Shown: positions 34,609 through 44,039 of the stretch, in pieces
How the letters are laid out: each line of letters starts with the position of its first letter
How positions within the stretch are numbered: the first letter of the stretch is position 1
Source: CAZOWM01 sp964583615
Lineage (GTDB): Bacteria; Spirochaetota; B62-G9; DRHN01
DNA length: 50,875 nt
NCBI GenBank assembly: GCA_964583615.1
Contig: CAZOWM010000024.1
Location: 1-50,875, forward strand
Direction of reading: 5' to 3'
Made by a program: the position numbers and the translations under genes
Notes under the pieces: generated by a model
What the model was told of the DNA's origin: nothing
Databases searched by the model: none
What the model saw: the letters and a program-made list of their open reading frames with translations, nothing else

Positions 34609-34637
34609 TTGGCAATTATACAAATATATTGTATATT
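34609..34637 (+). promoter_or_regulatory. Promoter with palindromic operator ahead of dksA/traR gene
   Basis: TTGGCA (34609-34614), 17-nt spacer, TATATT (34632-34637). A perfect inverted repeat TATACAA-ATATA-TTGTATA (34617-34635) fills the spacer and the first part of the -10 box, as expected for a repressor site. The leader to the start codon is about 100 nt. Confidence 0.6.
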
Positions 34638-34744
34638 CAAACGCTGCTTAGGAGAAGAACATATTTGTTGACCGTGGGCAGGAGTTTATGAATTTTATAT
34701 AGAGGTAATACAGATGAGTGTTTATTGTGTTCGAGGAGGGTATG

Positions 34745-35113
34745 ATGAATAAGAATGCCCTGAAAAAGTTTGAAAAAAAGCTCATTGAGAAGAAGAACGA
34801 AATTCTCTCCATGATCGAAAAAGAGATGCAGGACGATCTCGAAGACAAGGAAAGCGAAAACGTAATCGGTGATATCGTCGATACTGCGAACAGCGCATCT
34901 GAATCTCTGATAAACGGATCACTTACTGAAAATGAGCAGAAGAAACTTCGTGAAATCAATGAGGCACTAAAACGGATAGAAGAAGGGGTATACGGAAAGT
35001 GTGTCGTCTGTGGAAAAGATATTGAAGAAAAACGTCTCACTGCGATTCCTGAAGCAAAAAAATGCATCGATTGTAAGGTGGTGGAAGAAAAGAGAAAGAT
35101 AAGCAAGCTTTAA
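34745..35113 (+). CDS. DksA/TraR family zinc-finger transcription regulator
   Basis: 122 residues. A coiled-coil first half (ALKKFEKKLIEKKNEILSMIEKE) and the four-cysteine zinc finger CVVCGKDIEEKRLTAIPEAKKCIDC with IEEGVYGKC before it. Such proteins insert into the secondary channel of RNA polymerase and tune promoters with ppGpp. ATG 34745 has AGGAGG five bases ahead; ATG 34742 is too close. Preceded by a promoter with an operator-like palindrome. Confidence 0.92.
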   Translation: MNKNALKKFEKKLIEKKNEILSMIEKEMQDDLEDKESENVIGDIVDTANSASESLINGSLTENEQKKLREINEALKRIEEGVYGKCVVCGKDIEEKRLTAIPEAKKCIDCKVVEEKRKISKL

Positions 35114-35175
35114 TTGCGAAGCATACATTTGAGATCGGAGCATACTGGAGAGGGGAGAAGCCGGTCTTTGTGAAT

Positions 35176-35850
35176 ATGAAAGAGGAGTACAACAGTCTGT
35201 TGAATGAAATCCTGGAGTATGTGACGACAGGGTTTCATGACTCGCTCGATTCCCGGACACATTCGGTATCCGATACCGGGGCTTCGAGAATCGATCGCCT
35301 GAAAGAGATCGAGGAAGAAATCCTTCACTGTACGAAGTGTCCCCTCCACCGGGGGAGAATAAACGCTGTGCCGGGAAAGGGCTCATATTTTGCCGATATC
35401 ATCTTTGTGGGAGAGGGACCCGGCGAGATGGAGGACATCAAAGGCGAACCCTTTGTGGGGAGAGCCGGCCAGCTACTCACAAAGATGCTTGCGGCTATTC
35501 ATCTCACCCGAGAAGAGGTGTTTATCACCAATGTGGTGAAATGCAGACCGCCGAACAACCGGACGCCTCAGCCTGAGGAAGTGTCGACCTGTTTCACGTA
35601 CCTCGAAAAACAGATCGGGCTGATCGATCCCCTCATTATCTGCTGCCTTGGTGGCCCGGCTGCCCGTACGTTGATCGGCTCTGATGCGGGAGTGTCGAAA
35701 CTGCGGGGCTCCATTCACCAGTATAAAAATATCGCCGTCATCCCCACCTATCATCCTGCTGCGGTTTTACGTTTTCCGGAAAAGTATAAACGGCACGTGT
35801 GGAACGACCTCAAGCTTTTACGTGACTACTACAAAGATGTAAAAAGATAG
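35176..35850 (+). CDS. Uracil-DNA glycosylase, family 4 (Fe-S)
   Basis: About 224 residues. Removes uracil from DNA. Cluster cysteines: CTKCPL near residue 54, then VKCRPPNNRTPQPEEVSTC. GEGPGEMEDIKGEPFVGRAGQLL, FITNVVKC and PTYHPAAVLR are the family-4 motifs. The first 45 residues are a helical extension. ATG 35176 or GTG 35170 start; neither has a good ribosome site. The stop codon abuts the priA start with no gap. Confidence 0.94.
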   Translation: MKEEYNSLLNEILEYVTTGFHDSLDSRTHSVSDTGASRIDRLKEIEEEILHCTKCPLHRGRINAVPGKGSYFADIIFVGEGPGEMEDIKGEPFVGRAGQLLTKMLAAIHLTREEVFITNVVKCRPPNNRTPQPEEVSTCFTYLEKQIGLIDPLIICCLGGPAARTLIGSDAGVSKLRGSIHQYKNIAVIPTYHPAAVLRFPEKYKRHVWNDLKLLRDYYKDVKR

Positions 35851-37818
35851 ATGTACGCGCTTGTCGCATTCAACAAACCCATCGAGCCTCTTACCTACGA
35901 ACTGAAAGAAAACGCCGACTCTGTGCTTCCAGGGATGAGGGTGAGAGTAAAGCTCAGGAATCAGACCGAGACAGGGATCATTTACAAGATTACTGAAGAA
36001 ACAGACATCACCGGGCTTAAGCCCGTTTTGGAGATACTCGACGATCTCCCGGTTCTCAACAGCGACCTTATAGAGCTGGGGGAGTGGATTGCGCGGCATT
36101 ACCTCTGCTCCGTCGGAGAGGCGCTATGGACGATCGTTCCGAAGGGCTACAAGAAACGGGAAAAGACTGTGCTCTGGGACAGAGGCACAGACGGAGACAA
36201 TCCCGAAGAAGATTTCACACTTACCACTGAGCAAAAAGCGGTATTGCAGCGTCTCCGTCGCTCACTCGATGGAGACGAAGGAAGCCGCTTTCTCCTTTTC
36301 GGAGTGACGGGAAGCGGGAAAACGGAAATCTACCTCAGGATCATCCATGAAGTGCTGAGAAGGGGAAAGGGGGCGATCCTTCTCGTTCCGGAGATCTCTC
36401 TTACACCGCAGACAGTGAGATACTTCTCGCACCGAATGGGCAATGAGCTCGCGCTTTTGCACTCGCGGCTCACAAAGGCGGAAAAGATCAACGAGTGGTA
36501 TAAGATTCTTTGCGGGGAAAAGAAAGTCGTTATAGGAGCACGGTCCGCCGTGTTTGCACCGGTAGAGCGTATCGGCATTATCATCATAGATGAAGAGCAT
36601 GAAACGAGCTATAAATCCGATGAAACCCCCAGGTATCATACAAGGAGCGTTGCCTACTACCGTGCAATGAAGCACGGGGCAACGCTTTTACTCGGGAGTG
36701 CGACCCCATCCGTGGAGACGTTTTATCTCGCAAAGTCGCAGAAGTTTTCACTTCTTCACCTCCCGTACCGGGTTCTCAATCAGCAGCTCCCGAAGACGCA
36801 TGTTGCAGACCTTCGAAGGCTCAAAGGCCAACGGTTCATCGCGGCTCCCCTTCAAAGAGCGATCGAGCGGAGGTTGAAGTATGGGGAACAGGTAATTCTT
36901 TTTCTGAACAGGCGGGGATTCGCCCCCTATGTCTACTGTGAAAACTGCGGACATACGTTCAAATGTAAAAACTGCGACATCACGCTCACCTATCACAGAA
37001 ACGAGAAGCAGCTCATCTGTCACTACTGCGGGTACAGCGAACAGGTCCCTGACGTGTGTCCGATATGCGGCGATGAGCGCATTCTCTATTCAGGGTTCGG
37101 GACAGAAAAGATCGAGCAGGTTCTCAATGAGTACTTTCCAGGTGCAGTGATTGTCCGGATGGATACAGACACAGTAAAAAAGCGCAATGCAATTGCCGAA
37201 ATTCTAAGCGCCTTTGCAAAAAAGCAGATCGATATACTCATCGGTACTCAGATCGTTACGAAGGGGCTTCACTTCCCTGATGTGACGCTTGTGGGAGTGC
37301 TGAATGCGGACATACCCCTCAATTTTCCCGATTTTCGTTCTGCAGAGCGAACATTTAATTTAATTACCCAGGTCTCGGGTAGGGCCGGCCGCAGCGAAAA
37401 AGGGGGAGAGGTGATCATTCAGACATACAATCCTGCACACTATACGATTCAGACAGCGAAAACCCAGAACTATGAAGAGTTCTTTGCCAGGGAAATGCGT
37501 TTCAGAGAAAACCTCATATACCCCCCGTTCTGCAGAATCGTGCGGCTCGTTTTCAGAGGTGTCAACTCAAAGGATCTTTTCGAATCGGCGTATTTTGCTG
37601 TATCCTATCTACAAGAAAGAACAAAACGGTATATAGCAATTCTGGGCCCCACATTCTGTCCCTTTTCGCGTATAAAAAACTATTACAGGGTCCATGTCAT
37701 TATCAAGCTGCATCAAATTTCTCCACTACGGCCGTATTTGCGGGAGCTCCGGCAGATCGTATCTAGGAAAAGAGGCCAGTATCTGGAAATCGATGTAGAT
37801 CCTGTGACCATGCTCTAG
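35851..37818 (+). CDS. priA: Primosomal protein N' (replication-restart helicase PriA)
   Basis: 655 residues, somewhat shorter than the E. coli protein. Helicase that reloads the replisome at stalled forks. Order: N-terminal fork-binding domain, Walker A GVTGSGKTEIYL (about residue 153), Walker B DEEHETSYKSDETPRYHTR, eight-cysteine zinc region CENCGHTFKCKNCDITLTYH...CHYCG...CPICGD, and motifs V-VI with IGTQIVTKGLHFP and QVSGRAGRSEKGG. Directly joined to the uracil-glycosylase gene. Confidence 0.96.
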   Translation: MYALVAFNKPIEPLTYELKENADSVLPGMRVRVKLRNQTETGIIYKITEETDITGLKPVLEILDDLPVLNSDLIELGEWIARHYLCSVGEALWTIVPKGYKKREKTVLWDRGTDGDNPEEDFTLTTEQKAVLQRLRRSLDGDEGSRFLLFGVTGSGKTEIYLRIIHEVLRRGKGAILLVPEISLTPQTVRYFSHRMGNELALLHSRLTKAEKINEWYKILCGEKKVVIGARSAVFAPVERIGIIIIDEEHETSYKSDETPRYHTRSVAYYRAMKHGATLLLGSATPSVETFYLAKSQKFSLLHLPYRVLNQQLPKTHVADLRRLKGQRFIAAPLQRAIERRLKYGEQVILFLNRRGFAPYVYCENCGHTFKCKNCDITLTYHRNEKQLICHYCGYSEQVPDVCPICGDERILYSGFGTEKIEQVLNEYFPGAVIVRMDTDTVKKRNAIAEILSAFAKKQIDILIGTQIVTKGLHFPDVTLVGVLNADIPLNFPDFRSAERTFNLITQVSGRAGRSEKGGEVIIQTYNPAHYTIQTAKTQNYEEFFAREMRFRENLIYPPFCRIVRLVFRGVNSKDLFESAYFAVSYLQERTKRYIAILGPTFCPFSRIKNYYRVHVIIKLHQISPLRPYLRELRQIVSRKRGQYLEIDVDPVTML

Positions 37819-37877
37819 GGGATGCCGGCACGCTGTTTTTTCTTGTTTCACACCTTTCGATTTATTATATTGAGAGC

Positions 37878-38387
37878 ATGACGATAGATGATATTCGAAA
37901 ATACCCCGATCCGTTTTTGAGAAAGAATGCGGTAAACGTTGCCGAAATAGATGAAAATATCCGGGCGCTTATAAAGGATATGTTCACTATGATGGAGGAG
38001 GCAGGTGGAATCGGTCTCGCGGCCCCGCAGGTCGGTCTGTCGAAGCGTGTGATCACCATATCTATCAATGAGAAGAAGTTCAACAGATTCGCGCTTGTGA
38101 ACCCAGTGGTCGAGTACTCTTCAGACGAAACAGAAGTAATGGAGGAAGGTTGTCTCAGTATTCCCGGTATCAATGCTGATGTGAGGAGACCGGTGAGAGT
38201 CGTAGTGAAGGGAATAACCAGAAGCGGGAGAATGGTGGAGATCACTGCCGAGCACCTGCTTGCGCGTGTTCTCCAGCACGAGATCGATCACCTCAACGGT
38301 GTACTCTTAATAGACAGGGTGAGCAGCCAGGAGAGATCGAAAATCCAGGAAGATCTTCAGGCGCTGCAGAAACAACCGGCCCGATGA
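37878..38387 (+). CDS. def: Peptide deformylase
   Basis: 169 residues. Removes the formyl group from new proteins. GGIGLAAPQVG, EEGCLSIPG and QHEIDHLNG (HExxH metal site) are the three family motifs. GAGAG ribosome site. Followed by fmt after about 80 nt. Confidence 0.97.
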   Translation: MTIDDIRKYPDPFLRKNAVNVAEIDENIRALIKDMFTMMEEAGGIGLAAPQVGLSKRVITISINEKKFNRFALVNPVVEYSSDETEVMEEGCLSIPGINADVRRPVRVVVKGITRSGRMVEITAEHLLARVLQHEIDHLNGVLLIDRVSSQERSKIQEDLQALQKQPAR

Positions 38388-38468
38388 ACCAGGCAGTACA
38401 AGATTTCTCATAAAGCAGTCGTAACAGCATTCACCTCGTTTTCATAACCGAGATAAATTGACGTTCAA

Positions 38469-39425
38469 ATGATACGCAATACAGGTATTGCATTTTTCGG
38501 CTCACCGCATCTGGCATCCGCCTGTCTACATGCACTTGTCAGCGAGTTTAGTGTGAACCTTGTGGTGACACAGCCGCAAAAAAAAGGAGGACGGGGAAGA
38601 AGCATACGACAGACCCCGGTTGATGAATACGCTTCGGAGTACCGCATTCCCGTGGTAAGACCCGAAAGGATCGAATCTGACTTCATCAGCACCCTCCGCC
38701 GGTTCGGAGTGGACCTGATCGTCGTTGTCGCGTATGGCCGGATACTCCCTGAAGCGGTCATCTCATTTCCGCACTTTGGGGCTCTCAACCTCCACGGATC
38801 GCTGCTTCCCAAGTACCGGGGAGCCTCTCCCATACAATCGGCACTCCTGAACGGGGAAAAAGAGACGGGAATCACCCTGCAGATGATGGTACCGCAGATG
38901 GATGCGGGCGATATTCTCGCACATGACAAAATACCCATCGACGGAGAAATGACAGCAGAAAAGCTGCTCGGAGTTTTTATCGAACGCGCTCCCTTATTTC
39001 TCGTGCGGTCAATCCACAGGCATCTCTCAGACGAGCTGACTCCGGTGAAACAGAAGGAGAGTGAGGCGACATTTTGCACAAAACTGAAAAAGTACGACGG
39101 TCTGATACAATGGGAATCCGAGGCATGCGGCATCATAACAAAAATCAAGGCGCTGAATATATGGCCTGTGGCATACACCACTCTCGAAGGAAAGATACTG
39201 CGGATCTTTGACGCACGTATTCACCCCGTTCCTCCGAAAAAAGTGTGCACTCCCGGACGAGTGGTAGAGCTCGACTACACGAATGGAATCATCGTAGAAA
39301 CAGGGAACGGCAGTGTCGCGCTCATCGAATTGCAAATGGAGAACAAGCGAAGGATGAACCACAGAGATTTTGTGAATGGATACAGAAACCTTGGAGGAAA
39401 ACTGCTTGGGTCGGAAGGTGAATAA
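38469..39425 (+). CDS. fmt: Methionyl-tRNA formyltransferase
   Basis: 318 residues. Formylates initiator Met-tRNA. N-terminal formyl transferase domain with NLHGSLLPKYRGASPIQSALLNG and the catalytic MDAGDI; C-terminal tRNA-binding domain from about residue 210. Pairs functionally with def just upstream. Confidence 0.96.
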   Translation: MIRNTGIAFFGSPHLASACLHALVSEFSVNLVVTQPQKKGGRGRSIRQTPVDEYASEYRIPVVRPERIESDFISTLRRFGVDLIVVVAYGRILPEAVISFPHFGALNLHGSLLPKYRGASPIQSALLNGEKETGITLQMMVPQMDAGDILAHDKIPIDGEMTAEKLLGVFIERAPLFLVRSIHRHLSDELTPVKQKESEATFCTKLKKYDGLIQWESEACGIITKIKALNIWPVAYTTLEGKILRIFDARIHPVPPKKVCTPGRVVELDYTNGIIVETGNGSVALIELQMENKRRMNHRDFVNGYRNLGGKLLGSEGE

Positions 39426-39429
39426 ATAG

Positions 39430-39458
39430 TTGATTATTTTTTCACCCGTTGGTATAAA
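39430..39458 (+). promoter_or_regulatory. Promoter of the PASTA gene
   Basis: TTGATT (39430-39435), 17-nt spacer, TATAAA (39453-39458), 41 nt before the ATG of the PASTA gene. Near-consensus, starting 5 nt after the fmt stop. Confidence 0.6.
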
Positions 39459-39499
39459 TATGGGGGCCGTGTCGATCCATAAAAAAAACGAGAGTCACA

Positions 39500-40555
39500 A
39501 TGAGCCATTCATCCATTGAACAGGGACAGCGATTTTTCAGAAAAGTGGGAAACATGTTTCACATCTTCAAAGAGTACGTCTCGACGAACACAAGTATCAT
39601 AATAAAGAACATCGTCATCATTCTCTTTGTTTTTCTGATCGTGTTCATTGCGGTTTCTGTGTTTGTCTTCTGGCTCATTCGTAAAGGACCGCCAGAGGTG
39701 ACAGTGCCCAAGGTGACGGAAAAGGAACTCATAGAAAGCCTTATTATCCTGCAGAAGAAAAATCTCGACATACTCATCGATCCGCGCTATTTCAGTGAAT
39801 ACCAGAAAAACATCGTTGTCGAACAGATACCCAAGGCGGGAAGCATCGTGAGAGAGGGAAAGGACATAAAGCTCATTGTGAGCAAAGGTCCGATAATCTC
39901 AATCGTCGAGGATTACACGGGAAAAACAATGGCATACGTGCAGAATCGTCTTCAGGAAATATTCTCATTTCAGGGCAAGACGATCAAAATCGGCAACATA
40001 ACCTATGTAATTTCCGAGCAGCCGCAGGGAACGATTATCGGACAGTATCCCCCTCCCAACACCCCAATTACAAATGTAGAAAACATCGATCTGGTGATCA
40101 GCAAGGGAAAAGAGATCCAGGCATTCAGGTTGAATGATTATACGGGACAGAATGTGAACGAAGTGATGCAGCTTCTTGCGCTCAGGGGCGTCCTCGTTCG
40201 TATCGTCACTGAAGAAGTGACGGACCCCGCAAAAAACGGACTCATTCTTCAGCAGGAGCCTGGCCAGGACACGCTCGTGAGTCGAAATGATATGGTAACT
40301 TTTCATGTAGGGTATCTTCCCTCTGAGAAGGAAAAGGAGAAGCTCTACGCCAGGGTTCTGAATTTCGACGTTCCGCAGGATCTCGAAAACGTGGTCATCA
40401 GGATCGTGGTGAAAGACAGGATTGGGGAGCGTGAGATCTACAATGCTGAAAACAGTGGAAGTGACAGCATATCCATCCCCTTCAAGAGCTATCAGAATAC
40501 CACTGTATATATTTACATAGACGATGCAGTATACGAGGTGAAAAAGCTGGAATAG
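39500..40555 (+). CDS. Membrane protein with PASTA domains, no kinase
   Basis: 351 residues. Cytoplasmic N-terminus, one membrane helix (IIKNIVIILFVFLIVFIAVSVFVFWLI), then about three PASTA repeats (VTVPKVTEKELIESLIILQ, EQIPKAGSIVREGKDIKLIVSKG, GQNVNEVMQLLALRGVLV). PASTA domains bind muropeptides and are usually attached to Ser/Thr kinases or PBPs; here they stand alone. The C-terminal 80 residues have no clear family. A cell-wall-related sensor or scaffold is inferred. Confidence 0.88.
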   Translation: MSHSSIEQGQRFFRKVGNMFHIFKEYVSTNTSIIIKNIVIILFVFLIVFIAVSVFVFWLIRKGPPEVTVPKVTEKELIESLIILQKKNLDILIDPRYFSEYQKNIVVEQIPKAGSIVREGKDIKLIVSKGPIISIVEDYTGKTMAYVQNRLQEIFSFQGKTIKIGNITYVISEQPQGTIIGQYPPPNTPITNVENIDLVISKGKEIQAFRLNDYTGQNVNEVMQLLALRGVLVRIVTEEVTDPAKNGLILQQEPGQDTLVSRNDMVTFHVGYLPSEKEKEKLYARVLNFDVPQDLENVVIRIVVKDRIGEREIYNAENSGSDSISIPFKSYQNTTVYIYIDDAVYEVKKLE

Positions 40556-40601
40556 AGTTCTATTCTCACGGAAGGATCGGGTATTCCCCCTCACGCAGGC
40601 T

Positions 40602-42347
40602 TCAGCGAGGATGTTCTCCGAGCCTGTGAAGCGCCTGCACCACTTTTTTCTCCATGAGCAGAAGAAAAAGTCGAATGTGTGTGGCTATGGATTCTGGCGC
40701 GCTGTACAACGATTGTGCCTCAGCAACCACGTTCCGTAAAAAAGGGTAGCGACTGACGTATAGTGCGCTTTTTACCAACACATCTGACGGCTCCTTTTTC
40801 GCTGTATCGATCTGATCAAAAAGGGTATTCAGAAAACGAAGGCACGTCTCGCGGCTGAGAGTTTCTGAAGTATGAGCGCACAGTTTCTGCGCTCCCTTCG
40901 GGTGCTTCTGATTCGAGGTGATCTCTTCGAGTTCAATATGATTGAGGGAGGAAATGCGTACTCCCTGCTCAGTGGCATTGAATACCCTTCCGGCGTACCC
41001 TTTTTTATTTTCGAACCAGTTCACGTAGTGGCTGAATACAAAATCAGTAAGAACTTCACCGCCCCGGATGCCGGGAGCGGCCTGCAGTTTTCTCGAGGCG
41101 ATGGTTTTCAGCATTTTGGTGAGAAGCGGACTCAGCCTGTCCGATCTCCTGTATGAGAAGAGAAAGGGTGAGGAAGAGTTTACATGAGTAAGATAGTCCG
41201 AGAAGGCCAGGTCGAGCCCGGTAACTGCCACCGGAGAGGCGCCGAGATGGAGCGCAAACTCCACCGCTGTTGTTGCAACGGAGCCTCCGCAGTCGAGGTG
41301 AGCGATATGGGGAAAGAACGTGCCCAGCATATCGATGAGCGGATGGTGATCGTGCGGAAAACCGAGGGTATTTTCAGGTTCCGCTGCGGTTGCGCTAAAG
41401 AATACGGGACCGTTCCACAATTTCAGAATTTTTGGATAGGTGACGAAGTCAGCGACAAGGGCGATGCGCCCGGATGCGCGCGGGAATGAGAGGATCTCGG
41501 TAAAATCGAACAGATTATAATACTGTGCATCAAGTGTTACGACGAAGTCGGGCACAATGCCGCTTGCGAGCAGAGGTTTCAGTGCCGTGTCAACTGCGAT
41601 GAGAACCACACGGTCTATAAGTGCGCGTATCCGGTTGAGCTGCCGGAAAAGCGAAGGGCCTGCGGCGATTACGAGGGCGGGTGTGCCATTGTGCGCATTG
41701 CGGAGGGCGGCGACGGACATCCTGTTCGCGAGAGACGGGATGTTTTCGACGATATTTTTCATCCACAGGCTCTCAAAGGAAAATCTGGTGAGAATATCGG
41801 AAAGCTTTCCTGCCATTAAACACTTGAAATATGTCTCTACTGTGCGGTAGTAGCGTTTGTTCAGTGAAACGGCGCCTCGGAGCCGTATGATTCTGTACCC
41901 TTTGAATGTGAGCGGGCTGAGGGCGCTGAAGTACGCGAGCACATTTTCTGTGCTTTCTCCGACAAAGAGCCGTACACCGGAGAGAAAAGAAGCGTCACGC
42001 GTATGCAGGAGAACTGAGAAGGCTTCAGCGTTTTTCTCTATTGCGACAATCTTTGCATCCTTTGCGTTTTGGTAGGTGCGCATGAAGTGCTCTATGTGAT
42101 AGCCGAGGCCGATCCCGAAAAAGATAAACAGATACCCCTTCCGCACTGTGAGCCCTGCAACGAGAGCTTCCGCCTCCTTTTTCGGGTTGCTTCTGGAGTG
42201 AAACGGTTTTTCCCGGGACAGCACATTCGGATACGGCTTTTCATTGAAACTCACCGAGCGGAGTTCGTCCAGGGGAAGGATTTTATCCATCAAGTCCGGA
42301 TGGTGTGCGCAAAAGAGTGCTTTATTTTTCTCGAGAATGTTATTCAT
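40602..42347 (-). CDS. DUF115 (Maf-like) protein
   Basis: 581 residues. The DUF115/6-hydroxymethylpterin-pyrophosphokinase-MptE-like region is visible in PALVIAAGPSLFRQL, VVLIAVDTALKPLLASGIVPDFVVTLDAQ and FALHLGASPVAVTGLDLAFS. In campylobacters and others Maf proteins help glycosylate flagellin; in spirochaetes the role is unclear. N-terminal 190 residues are a separate domain with GIGLGYHIEHF. Downstream neighbour of the PpiD-like gene on the minus strand (17-nt gap). No flagellar genes are in the window. Confidence 0.85.
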   Translation of the reverse strand: MNNILEKNKALFCAHHPDLMDKILPLDELRSVSFNEKPYPNVLSREKPFHSRSNPKKEAEALVAGLTVRKGYLFIFFGIGLGYHIEHFMRTYQNAKDAKIVAIEKNAEAFSVLLHTRDASFLSGVRLFVGESTENVLAYFSALSPLTFKGYRIIRLRGAVSLNKRYYRTVETYFKCLMAGKLSDILTRFSFESLWMKNIVENIPSLANRMSVAALRNAHNGTPALVIAAGPSLFRQLNRIRALIDRVVLIAVDTALKPLLASGIVPDFVVTLDAQYYNLFDFTEILSFPRASGRIALVADFVTYPKILKLWNGPVFFSATAAEPENTLGFPHDHHPLIDMLGTFFPHIAHLDCGGSVATTAVEFALHLGASPVAVTGLDLAFSDYLTHVNSSSPFLFSYRRSDRLSPLLTKMLKTIASRKLQAAPGIRGGEVLTDFVFSHYVNWFENKKGYAGRVFNATEQGVRISSLNHIELEEITSNQKHPKGAQKLCAHTSETLSRETCLRFLNTLFDQIDTAKKEPSDVLVKSALYVSRYPFLRNVVAEAQSLYSAPESIATHIRLFLLLMEKKVVQALHRLGEHPR

Positions 42348-42364
42348 GGGGCCGCACGGAAGAG

Positions 42365-43894
42365 TTAGCCTTGGCGCGGAAAAAATTGACCAAAATTATC
42401 AACTATCTTTGAGTTCTTCACCTCGTGATTGTACCAGTCATTGAAAAGATAGTTCTCCTTCAACGTGTTGTAGGTGTTGGCGAGGTACTCTTTTGATTTT
42501 TCATACTCCGACTGATCAAAGGGTTTTTCATCGATCACTTTAAACAGAATTTCCCCCTCAGGAGTTTTGATCGGTCCGCCGACCTGACCGATTTCCGTTG
42601 AGAACACGAGCTCGACGAGCTCTTCGTTGTTCATGAGCTCGAAGAGAGGGGTATTTCTGTTTTCGTCCAGGATGTACTGTCCCATGACGGATATGTAGTC
42701 GGTTGTGGTCGGCCTCAGGCCGTATTTTTTGGGAATTGCGTCGAACGTGTCGGAATCGGCACCTGCCTCTGTGAGTATTTCCTTACTGAGTGTCGCGACC
42801 TTTTTCTCGACTTCATCTCTGTGTTCACTCACATATTCACTTTTTATTCTTGAGAGGGCGGAATCATAGGATTCCACCTTTACATCATCGAGGGATTTGA
42901 TGATGTGAGTGCCGAATGTGGTTCTCACAAGGGGGGAGATTTCATCTTTTTTCAGCTTGAATGCAGCCTCGGAAAATTCTGCAATCATGTCCTTTCTGTA
43001 GAACCAGCCGAGGTCACCGTCTTTTTCTTTTGTGGTATCTTCAGAAAACTCCCGGGCAATTTGCGCGAAACGCCCCGGGTCCGCTTTCACGTTCTCGAGT
43101 ATTTCCTGCGCTTTTTCCTCGTCGTCCTTTATGAGAATATGGGCAACATGCGCCTTTTCAAAAAGTCTGGGGTTTTCCTCGTAAAATGCATGAAGTGTTT
43201 CTTCAGGTACGTCGTCGTAGCGCAAAAACACATAGTCGATCTTTTTTCCGTAATCGGTAAATTGAAAAAAGGACTTCAGCTCGACGTCTGATACGATCAC
43301 GTCTCCAAAATGCTCCTGCACGAACATATTGATGATGAGCTGTTCCTTTTCGCTTTTAAAGATGTCCTGCCGCAGGGATTCCGGTGTGGAGTTGTAGCGC
43401 TGTTCGTCAAAGGTTTTCCCGTTTCCCGCATAGTACCCCTTTTTGATGATGGCGGACAGAACGGTTTCCCGATTTACCGTGATGCCTTCGCGTTCGGCAT
43501 ACTGAAGGATAATGGTTCGCTGAATGACCATGTCCAGAGCCCTTCTCATCATCTCCCTGTCTTTCTGCTCTGTGAGCTCTTCTTCCTCACTGCTCTGCCG
43601 TTCCTGTTCATAGAACTGCCTGTAGAAATTTGCGAAAAGCGAGTCCGGTCCCGCGGAGATCGGCTCTCCGTTCACAACGGCAATACTCGGCGCACTCCCC
43701 TGACGTGTGGCGTAGCGGTACGCGAAGCTCCCGACGAACGCAACTGCCACAAATCCGACAATGATGATGACGAGCAGCTTTTTCATCGCGGTCTTTGCCA
43801 CGGACCCATGCGCTGATTTCTGTGCCGATGCTTTTTTTGTTTGAAGGTCTTTTTTCTTTGACTGTGGGGAGGGAGGTTTTTTCGAAGCAGCCAT
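42365..43894 (-). CDS. PpiD/SurA-type peptidyl-prolyl isomerase, membrane anchored
   Basis: 509 residues. A long basic, Lys/Ser-rich N-terminus, one membrane helix (KKLLVIIIVGFVAVAFVGSF), a SurA_N-like region (FANFYRQFYEQ, REMMRRALDMVIQRTIIL), then a parvulin domain (VAHILIKDDEEKAQEIL, FAQIAREFSEDTTKEKDGDLGWF). It acts as a chaperone-isomerase for exported proteins at the inner membrane. GAGGG ribosome site before ATG. Divergent from purA. Confidence 0.9.
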   Translation of the reverse strand: MAASKKPPSPQSKKKDLQTKKASAQKSAHGSVAKTAMKKLLVIIIVGFVAVAFVGSFAYRYATRQGSAPSIAVVNGEPISAGPDSLFANFYRQFYEQERQSSEEEELTEQKDREMMRRALDMVIQRTIILQYAEREGITVNRETVLSAIIKKGYYAGNGKTFDEQRYNSTPESLRQDIFKSEKEQLIINMFVQEHFGDVIVSDVELKSFFQFTDYGKKIDYVFLRYDDVPEETLHAFYEENPRLFEKAHVAHILIKDDEEKAQEILENVKADPGRFAQIAREFSEDTTKEKDGDLGWFYRKDMIAEFSEAAFKLKKDEISPLVRTTFGTHIIKSLDDVKVESYDSALSRIKSEYVSEHRDEVEKKVATLSKEILTEAGADSDTFDAIPKKYGLRPTTTDYISVMGQYILDENRNTPLFELMNNEELVELVFSTEIGQVGGPIKTPEGEILFKVIDEKPFDQSEYEKSKEYLANTYNTLKENYLFNDWYNHEVKNSKIVDNFGQFFPRQG

Positions 43895-43973
43895 TAGTTA
43901 CCCTCGGAGATCGATTGATACATAAAGCTAACAACCATTCCCGGCCGCGTCAACGAAAAACTCGACTGAAAAC

Positions 43974-44002
43974 TTGCGTTGTCTTCCTCATCATTTTATA
44001 CT
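43974..44002 (+). promoter_or_regulatory. Promoter of purA
   Basis: TTGCGT (43974-43979), 17-nt spacer, TATACT (43997-44002), giving a short leader of about 30 nt. The region 43895-43973 upstream may also hold the minus-strand ppiD promoter (a TTGACG box lies at 43953-43948). Confidence 0.55.
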
Positions 44003-44039
44003 ATTATCATACGAACGAAGTCGAAATGCGGGGTTCGGA

